A stretch of DNA of 5,791 nucleotides from an uncultured Verrucomicrobiota bacterium (GTDB lineage Bacteria; Verrucomicrobiota; Kiritimatiellia; RFP12; UBA1067). The position numbers and the translations under genes were made by a program. Location of the stretch: assembly GCA_946631535.1 (NCBI GenBank), contig CAMPAF010000197.1:1-5791 (forward strand). The letters are read 5' to 3'. Below the pieces are notes generated by a model, which was not told where the DNA came from, did not search any database, and worked only from the letters and a program-made list of their open reading frames with translations. Below are positions 1 through 4,970 of the stretch, one piece after another; the first letter of the stretch is position 1, and the number at the start of each line of letters is the position of its first letter.

Positions 1-496
1 ACGGGTCGCTGAACGGGTTGCGGTTCGCGAGCGCCGGCGGGATGTAGTTGCGGAAGGTCATCTGCCCGGTGAGGAGCGGCACGATGAGGCGGATGCCGTG
101 CTTCTCGGCGAGGTCGCAGAACTCCTCGAAATGCTCCACCATGCGCTCGTCCACGCCCGCGCGGCCACAGGGCGTGTCGGGGAGTGGTTCCTCCGAGTCG
201 AACATCCGCGTCTCGTTCACCTGGTCGAACCTGTCGGCGCTCAGGTAGCAGGCGTGGATGGGCTGGAAGTCCGCCCAGTTGGGGAACACGCGCAGGACGC
301 GGAAGCCGTTCGCGGCGAGGACGCGCAGGTCCTCGTCCACGGCCTTCGCGTCCCACTTGCGCCACATCTCGGTGGCGGCGTGGCTCGCCCAGTAGTTCGC
401 GCCGAGCGCCATCCGTCCCGAGGGCAGGAAGGCGGCGTTCACCGCCAACGTCATTGCGGTAACGGCCATCACGGCACACAATGTTGTAGTCTTCAT
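1..496 (-). CDS. Secreted clan GH-A (GH5/cellulase-like) glycoside hydrolase, N-terminal part
   Basis: The gene runs off the left edge; 165 codons are visible. Residues 1-20 form a Sec signal peptide (MKTTT n-region, hydrophobic CAVMAVTAMTLAV, likely cleavage after the VNA at 19-21). The mature protein opens with GANYWAS (32-38), then MWRKWD (44-49), a helix VDEDLRVLAANG (53-64), and the strand LRVFPNWADFQPI (68-80). These are the first strands of a TIM barrel as in cellulase-family (Pfam Cellulase, GH5-like) enzymes, where the Arg of LRVFP lies near the substrate. EKHGIRLIVPLLTGQ (131-145) is the next helix-strand unit. The catalytic glutamates would lie beyond the window, so substrate cannot be told. 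The start is firm: GGAGG at 505-501 precedes ATG by four bases. It begins 55 bases after the fic stop on the same strand; I see no convincing promoter of its own, so it may be read through from fic. Confidence 0.8.
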   Translation of the reverse strand, partial: MKTTTLCAVMAVTAMTLAVNAAFLPSGRMALGANYWASHAATEMWRKWDAKAVDEDLRVLAANGFRVLRVFPNWADFQPIHACYLSADRFDQVNETRMFDSEEPLPDTPCGRAGVDERMVEHFEEFCDLAEKHGIRLIVPLLTGQMTFRNYIPPALANRNPFSDP

Positions 497-551
497 GCTT
501 CCTCCGATCTCCTTTTCGTTGTCAACGGCATTTCATCAACTGGATTTTTCC

Positions 552-1595
552 TCACGCCCGAATGTATTTGGAGGCGCGCCCGGCCCCCAGCCTGCGTACA
601 CGTCCACCCCGCACCATCTCACCCAGCACGGCCTCCACGGTCGTAGGGCTGACATCCGGCAAAATGCCGCAGATGTCGGCCTTTGAAAGCGGCGTGAACG
701 CGTTCAACACGGTCGATTCGATGCGCGACTTCTTCGTGGCCTTCGCGGCGTTCACCGACGCAAAGCGCTTGTCCAGTTCGCTGTAACAGACATACAGCGT
801 CGTGAGAAAATCGACCATGAACGGGAAATAGCGCGGACGGTTCTCGCTCCACCCCTCCGACGATTCCTTGAGCGCGGCGTAGTATTCCGCCTTCCGGGTG
901 TTGACCACCCCCTCGAACGAGATGTACTTGCCCGCGTCAAAACCGTTACGGTACAGAAGAAGAAGTGTCAGCAGTCGGCTCAGGCGCCCGTTGCCGTCGG
1001 CAAACGGATGGACGCAGAGGAAGTCGAGGATGACACACGGGATGAGCAGAAGCATGTTAATGGCCGCATCGTCCCGCGCCTGGGCATACGCCAGCACAAG
1101 CTGCTGCATCTCCTCCGGTGTATCGACAGCGGACGTGGGGCTGAAACGGACGATCCGGCGCCCATCGGACATGCGCTCCGCGATGACGTTATCGTCTGTC
1201 TTGTACGAGCCGTCGGACGCCGGAGCCGCCAGACGCATCATCTGCGCATGAAACGCGCAGATGTCGCTTTCCCTGAAATCGTGTACGGAGAAGTTCGTAT
1301 GCACTTCATTGAGCACATCACGGTACCCGGCAATCTCAGCCTCGGTGTGGTTAAGCGGAGCACTGCCTCCGACGAGGGCACGGATACGCTGGTCGGTCGT
1401 GACGATTCCCTCAATCGCATTTGATGCCTTGATTGATTCGATCTTTGCCGTCTCCTCAAGTTTCGCAAAAGCCGATTCGTTCTCTTGTTTCCGCACAGCG
1501 GACATCACTTTCAACATGGAGATGTTCGATGCCAGCGAAACGAGTTGTGCCGGCAACAGGTCATCCTTGAGAAAGGTATAGTCAAAAATGTGCAT
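552..1595 (-). CDS. Fic-family protein (predicted AMP-transferase) with C-terminal winged-helix domain
   Basis: Fic domain proteins usually transfer AMP from ATP onto a target hydroxyl side chain in the cytoplasm. From the ATG at 1595 the protein has 347 residues. The catalytic motif HPFADGNGR is complete at residues 196-204, catalytic His196 being encoded at 1010-1008. An inhibitory-helix motif (S/T)xxxE(G/N) is seen as SNAIEG at 58-63, so this is a class II, self-inhibited Fic protein with Glu62 as the expected blocking residue. GSYKTDDNVI (129-138) fits the flap that positions the target. Residues about 290-347 look like a winged helix (ADICGILPDVSPTTVEAVL, then GRVRRLGAGRASKYIR), suggesting DNA binding. 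No signal peptide. A GTG at 1625 is in frame, but the ATG is preferred: AGGA lies six bases before it, and the predicted transcript starts downstream of the GTG. Base composition is clearly lower in GC than the flanking hydrolase genes. The cellular target is unknown. Confidence 0.9.
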   Translation of the reverse strand: MHIFDYTFLKDDLLPAQLVSLASNISMLKVMSAVRKQENESAFAKLEETAKIESIKASNAIEGIVTTDQRIRALVGGSAPLNHTEAEIAGYRDVLNEVHTNFSVHDFRESDICAFHAQMMRLAAPASDGSYKTDDNVIAERMSDGRRIVRFSPTSAVDTPEEMQQLVLAYAQARDDAAINMLLLIPCVILDFLCVHPFADGNGRLSRLLTLLLLYRNGFDAGKYISFEGVVNTRKAEYYAALKESSEGWSENRPRYFPFMVDFLTTLYVCYSELDKRFASVNAAKATKKSRIESTVLNAFTPLSKADICGILPDVSPTTVEAVLGEMVRGGRVRRLGAGRASKYIRA

Positions 1596-1601
1596 CGCAA
1601 T

Positions 1602-1605
1602 TCCT
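1602..1605 (-). promoter_or_regulatory. Ribosome binding site that decides the fic start
   Basis: The minus strand reads AGGA here, six bases before ATG at 1595. The alternative in-frame GTG at 1625 has no purine-rich element in front of it. This makes the 347-residue form the likely product. Confidence 0.6.
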
Positions 1606-1618
1606 GGCTTGAGCTTTT

Positions 1619-1716
1619 TCTGCACATATCATACTAAAGCATATGCAGATACGCAAGCCGAATCTGCACATAAAGTAGATTTTTATATGCAGAAAGCTGC
1701 TCGTATCTGCATGATA
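1619..1716. repeat. Five-copy TGCAGA operator-like array in front of fic
   Basis: The hexamer TGCAGA or its complement TCTGCA occurs five times in alternating orientation: A 1619-1624 (TCTGCA), B 1644-1649 (TGCAGA), C 1663-1668 (TCTGCA), D 1688-1693 (TGCAGA), E 1706-1711 (TCTGCA). Read in one direction, B, C and E extend to TGCAGATACG, TGCAGATTCG and TGCAGATACG; A and D are followed by AAAA and AAGC. B and C form a dyad with a 5-base gap (centre about 1656); D and E form a second dyad with a 4-base gap (centre about 1699.5), roughly four helical turns away. A is a lone half-site over the predicted transcription start. B and E also make a perfect 11-base inverted repeat (1643-1653 and 1702-1712). 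The arrangement looks like a cooperative operator. Autoregulation by the Fic winged helix is the simplest guess, not shown. Confidence 0.7.
1628..1656 (-). promoter_or_regulatory. Predicted sigma-70-type promoter of fic
   Basis: On the minus strand a weak -35 TTGCGT (1656-1651) is followed, after exactly 17 bases, by a good -10 TATGAT (1633-1628), five of six bases matching TATAAT. Transcription would begin at about 1621 with an A, giving a leader of about 26 bases before the ATG at 1595. Operator-like site B lies across the -35 and spacer, and site A lies over the start point, so binding there would block RNA polymerase. Prediction by eye only. Confidence 0.5.
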
Positions 1717-2319
1717 TTATCGGAAAATGACCATCGTTCCGGTGCGGGTGCCGCGCGCGAGTTGCGCCAGGCGGTTCCACTCGGACTCCGTGAGCGATGT
1801 CCAGTTGGATGCCACCGCCTGCGCGTAGGTGACGTCCTCGTCCACGAACGTTCCGTAGATGGTATTATAGAGCACCATCGCCACGAGCTCGTAGCCATAC
1901 TTTCCGCCCGCGTGATAGAGGTCGCTTGAATAGAAGTCCGCGACGTACTTCGCCGCATCGAACGCGTCGCCGACCGGCGCCATCACGGCAGTCCCCGACC
2001 CCCACACGGCGTTCGCGAGTCCCGTTACGGTGCGGTAGTTCGCGCTGATCTCCCGTGAACGGCCGAGTCGAGTTGGGATAATTGGCGGTGGCGGGAATCA
2101 TGAGGAACAGCTTGACATCGGTGGCGTTCCCCTCGCTGTCGACCAGGTCGGTGAATAGCTTGGGCTGGCTTTTCGAGATGACGAACGGGCACTTGTTCCA
2201 CCCCGTCGGCAACGTCCCCTGGCTGGTGGGCGAAATGTAGAACGTCCGGCCGCCGAACGCCGTCTGCGCCCCCAAGGCCGCTACAGAAAATGCGAAACAT
2301 ATCCGCTTTTTTACGCCAT
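1717..2319 (-). pseudogene. Broken secreted SGNH/GDSL-like esterase gene (two frameshifts, centre missing)
   Basis: A strong AGGAGG (2328-2323) precedes ATG (2319-2317), but the third codon is TAA (2313-2311). One frame away, with no usable start codon, lies a clear signal peptide: VKKRICFAFSVAALGAQTAFG (the lysines and arginine in front of a hydrophobic core). A single missing base near the ATG, for example GG instead of GGG, would join the two. The coding frame then runs through a piece with GWNK and LVDSEGNAT, resembling the beta-sandwich domains of some secreted PVC proteins (weak), to about 2095-2058. There the frame shifts again into ISANYRTVTGLANAVWGSG and PVGDAFDAA, then DLYHAGGKYGYELVAMVLY. 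The last part resembles the C-terminal D-x-x-H catalytic block of SGNH hydrolases. The N-terminal GDS block is not seen, and about 200 codons in all is short for such a protein, so an internal deletion is likely. Family call is moderate; the breakage is plain unless it is an assembly error. Confidence 0.6.
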
Positions 2320-2336
2320 AGTCCTCCTACGGCGTA

Positions 2337-2345
2337 AGTATACCA
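2337..2345 (-). promoter_or_regulatory. Extended -10 promoter of the broken esterase gene
   Basis: The minus strand reads TGGTATACT (2345-2337): an extended -10 TGn joined to TATACT. Transcription would start near 2330, a leader of about 11 bases that just includes the AGGAGG at 2328-2323. No good -35 is seen, which is usual for extended -10 promoters. The promoter appears intact although the gene is not. Confidence 0.5.
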
Positions 2346-2374
2346 TAATTCGCGGCTCATGTACGGCGATATTG

Positions 2375-2383
2375 TGGTATAAT
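2375..2383 (+). promoter_or_regulatory. Extended -10 promoter of the 859-residue hydrolase gene
   Basis: The plus strand reads TGGTATAAT, a perfect extended -10 (TGn plus consensus TATAAT). No convincing -35 is found 16-18 bases upstream. The expected start point, about seven bases after the hexamer, falls at 2389-2391, i.e. on or next to the ATG at 2391, so the transcript would have essentially no leader. No Shine-Dalgarno sequence lies between the -10 and the ATG. Confidence 0.55.
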
Positions 2384-2390
2384 CGTCCGC

Positions 2391-4970
2391 ATGAATGCCA
2401 CACTTCTCTACTCCGCCGCCGTCGCGGCCGCCATCGGCTGCGAGGCTCTCGCGGTCGGCGTCAAGAGTTCCTCGCTCGCCGTCTCGTTCGACGAGCAGGC
2501 AAAGGGCTCCGTCGCGCGCGTCGTATCCGCCCGCGGACAGGAGCTGGGCGCGATCAACAGCCACGCCCCGCTCTTCTCGCTCTGCCTCTGCCGGTCGGAC
2601 TGCTACACGAACATCGCCTATGTCTCGTCCGCCGACGCCACGACATTCTCGGCCGAGCGGCTCGCCGACGGCGCACGCCTCGTATACGCGTTTGCAAACG
2701 GTCCCGTGGAGAAGGTCGTCTGCACCGTGCGCGCCCCAGCCGGCGAGACCAAGATCCGCTGGCGCATCAAGACGGCGGCGCGAGACGGATGGGCCGTCAC
2801 CGACACCAGCTACCCGCGCATTCCTCTCGCCACGCAGCTCGGCACATCAGGCGCCGACGACGCCTGCGTCCTCGGCATGGCCAAGGGCGGCATAATCCGC
2901 AACCCCGGCGCCAACAAGCCCGGCTGGGCAACGAGCGGACGCGAGCCCGGCAACCTCGTGGCCCAGTTCTCCTGCCTCTACGACGACCGTGGCGGATTCT
3001 ACATGGCCGCCGAGGACGCGCAGGGCCACACAAAGCACCTTTCCGTCGAACGCGCCCGCAACGCGCTCATGTTCGCCGTCAAGCGCATCGGCTTCGCCAA
3101 GAGCGACGAGCAGTCCTACGACGTCGTAACCGCCGCCTTCGAGGGCTCCGACGGCTCGCTCGCCGACTGGCACGACGCGGCAGACATCTACAAGGCATGG
3201 GCGCTCCGCCAGCCGTGGTGCGCGACTCCTCTCAAGTTCCGCGCCGACCTCCCCGCCTGGATGAAGGACGCTCCCGCGATGGTGCGCTTCGGACGCGACT
3301 GGCTAGGCCGCACCGAAGACATCCGCGCATGGATGAAGGACTACTGGCTCAAGGAGTTCGTCTCCGCCCCGCTCGTCATGGCCTACTGGGGCTGGGAGAA
3401 GCGCGGCTACTGGGTCACGCCCGACTACTATCCCGTCTATCCAGACGACGCCACCTTCGAATCGCTCGTACGCGACATGCGCAAGCTCGGCGGACACGCC
3501 TTCCCGTGGCCGAGCGGCTACCACTGGACGCTCCTCTATTCCAAGCAGCCGGACGGCTCTTTCCTGTGGGACGACCGCGCGCGGTTCGACTCCTACGCCC
3601 GCCCCCATGCGATCCACAACCGCAACGGCCTGATGTACATCCGCACTCCATCCTGGCTGCGCGGCGGCAACTGCACCTGCATGTGCGGCGGCGACCCGTG
3701 GACAATCCGCTGGTGGAACGACGAGGTGTGCCTACCGCTCGTGAAGCTCGGCTGCGAGATGATCCAGGTCGACCAGGTGGTCGGCGGCGCCTTCCCGCCC
3801 TGCTGGGCGAAGAACCATCCCCATCCCCCGGGGGAGGGCAAGTGGAAGACCGACTGCTTCCGCGAGCAGCTGGTCACGATGGCCGAGACGATGAAGAAGG
3901 TCGAGCCCGACTCCATCGTCTGCTTCGAGGAGCCGAACGAGCACTTCAACCACCTAGTCGGCATACAGGACTACCGCGACTGCGAGATCAAGCACGAGTG
4001 GGCCAGCGTCTTCAACTACCTCTACCACGAGTTCGTGCCGTGCTTCCAGTCCAACCCCCGTCGCGGCAACCGCGTATGGCAGGCGCACGAGGCGGCCGAC
4101 GGACAGATTCCGCATCTCTCGCCTGCCAAGCGCGACCTGCACGCGAACCTGACCGCGCTCTCCAACGGCGACTTCGAGATGGCGAACAAGGACGACGCGG
4201 GGTTCGCCAGCTGGGATCGCCTGAACGGCTACAATGGCGCTGTCTGGAACGGACGATGGTTCGTCGACCGCAGCGAGAAGAAGGACGGCGCGTCCAGCCT
4301 ACGCCTGGAGACCGGCGCAAAGGAGACGGTCCAGGTGTCGCAGAACGTGTCCACCGACGACATGGCGGCGTTCCGCGTGGGCGCGAAGTACCGCCTCTCC
4401 GCGTGGATGAAGACCGGCAAGATGGCGCGCGGCAACTCGATCCGCTTCGGCATCTTCGCACCCGGCCTCAAGGGGCTCGGCGGCGGCTCGCTCCCCTTCC
4501 CGAAGCCCGAGGACGGCTGGCGGCTCGTCGCGAAGGACTTCACCCTCCCGGCCGGTTCCGAGATGATCCGCATCATGATCCACATAGACGGCGAGGCGAC
4601 CGCTTGGGTCGACGGCATGAAGCTGGAGGCCGTCGCCGGAGACGGCACCGCCAAGCCGCTATTGCTTTCCGGACGCTCGGCATACGACGACTTCATGAAG
4701 AAGTGGGTGGCGCTCTACCACGGCGAAGGCCGCGAGTGGCTCGCCTTCGGACGCCAGGTCAAGCCGCCGCGCCTCGTCTGCGGGACGCAGAGCTTCAACG
4801 ACCGCGATGCGCCGTGCGTGTTCCACGCAGCATACGAGTCGCTCGACGGCCGCAGGGCCGTGGTTCTCGTAAACTCCACCGCGCTCAAGCAGGAAGTGAC
4901 GCTCTTCCGCAAGAGCGGCCCCCATTCCCTGACTCTCGCCCCCGACGAAATCCGCCTGCTCAAGGATTAG
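2391..4970 (+). CDS. Secreted multidomain TIM-barrel glycoside hydrolase-like protein (DUF6259-like) with CBM4/9-like insert
   Basis: 859 residues. Residues 1-21 are a hydrophobic export signal, probably cut after ALA21; the n-region oddly has no Lys or Arg, and AAIGC (13-17) could also pass as a lipobox. About 24-255 is beta-rich, like the sandwich in front of GH31/GH36-type barrels. ADIYKAWALRQPWC (264-277) links to a barrel at about 286-580. Candidate catalytic acids are Asp461 in IQVDQ and Glu513/Glu514/Glu517 in CFEEPNEHF. NHPHPPGEGKW (475-485) looks like a substrate-side loop. Residues about 591-748 (SNGDFE, YRLSAWMKTG, AWVDGMKLE) resemble a CBM4/9 carbohydrate-binding module; the last barrel helix FMKKWVALYHGEGREWLAFGRQVKPPRL-like segment follows at 768-795, then a C-terminal beta domain. 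The family name DUF6259 is recalled from sequence style, not searched. Substrate unknown. There is no ribosome binding site, and its stop overlaps the stop of the convergent GH2 gene. Confidence 0.75.
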   Translation: MNATLLYSAAVAAAIGCEALAVGVKSSSLAVSFDEQAKGSVARVVSARGQELGAINSHAPLFSLCLCRSDCYTNIAYVSSADATTFSAERLADGARLVYAFANGPVEKVVCTVRAPAGETKIRWRIKTAARDGWAVTDTSYPRIPLATQLGTSGADDACVLGMAKGGIIRNPGANKPGWATSGREPGNLVAQFSCLYDDRGGFYMAAEDAQGHTKHLSVERARNALMFAVKRIGFAKSDEQSYDVVTAAFEGSDGSLADWHDAADIYKAWALRQPWCATPLKFRADLPAWMKDAPAMVRFGRDWLGRTEDIRAWMKDYWLKEFVSAPLVMAYWGWEKRGYWVTPDYYPVYPDDATFESLVRDMRKLGGHAFPWPSGYHWTLLYSKQPDGSFLWDDRARFDSYARPHAIHNRNGLMYIRTPSWLRGGNCTCMCGGDPWTIRWWNDEVCLPLVKLGCEMIQVDQVVGGAFPPCWAKNHPHPPGEGKWKTDCFREQLVTMAETMKKVEPDSIVCFEEPNEHFNHLVGIQDYRDCEIKHEWASVFNYLYHEFVPCFQSNPRRGNRVWQAHEAADGQIPHLSPAKRDLHANLTALSNGDFEMANKDDAGFASWDRLNGYNGAVWNGRWFVDRSEKKDGASSLRLETGAKETVQVSQNVSTDDMAAFRVGAKYRLSAWMKTGKMARGNSIRFGIFAPGLKGLGGGSLPFPKPEDGWRLVAKDFTLPAGSEMIRIMIHIDGEATAWVDGMKLEAVAGDGTAKPLLLSGRSAYDDFMKKWVALYHGEGREWLAFGRQVKPPRLVCGTQSFNDRDAPCVFHAAYESLDGRRAVVLVNSTALKQEVTLFRKSGPHSLTLAPDEIRLLKD

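Larger units (their letters stand above)
2337..2383. repeat. Inverted repeat formed by two divergent -10 regions
   Basis: Bases 2337-2349 (AGTATACCATAAT) and the complement of 2371-2383 (ATTATACCACAAT) match at 11 of 13 positions, with the arms separated by 21 bases and a centre near 2360. Each arm is the extended -10 of one of the two divergent genes, so the intergenic region is close to mirror symmetrical. It may be a shared bidirectional promoter, a regulator site, or both. Confidence 0.55.

Noticed and set aside
517..527. Palindrome CGTTGTCAACG between fic and the GH-A gene, containing a TTGACA on the minus strand (525-520).
   Set aside because: No -10 element is found at the right distance (the place is taken by the ribosome binding site), and a lone five-base arm is too short to call an operator.
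98..646. A 182-codon plus-strand open frame opposite the GH-A gene and the end of fic.
   Set aside because: It runs antisense to two well supported genes and its composition is that of a shadow frame; no ribosome site or family resemblance.
552..1595. Fic as the toxin of a Fic/antitoxin pair.
   Set aside because: No small antitoxin gene is next to it, and the inhibitory SNAIEG motif is within the same protein, so it is a self-inhibited class II Fic.
1596..1625. GTG at 1625 as the fic start, adding ten residues.
   Set aside because: No ribosome site, the codon overlaps operator site A, and the predicted transcript begins near 1621, downstream of it.
1619..1716. The repeated TGCAGA cores as a CRISPR array or plasmid iterons.
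   Set aside because: The cores are too short, alternate in orientation, and have gaps of unequal, short length; there are no cas or replication genes.
2305..2320. Programmed frameshifting to express the esterase past the early TAA.
   Set aside because: The site has no heptameric slippery sequence, the stop is the third codon, and a second unrelated shift follows; simple damage or sequencing error explains it better.
2025..2564. A minus-strand open frame across the divergent promoter region.
   Set aside because: It spans both -10 elements and the start of the hydrolase gene, and its sequence has no resemblance to a protein family; the part after 2300 is merely the third frame of the broken esterase.
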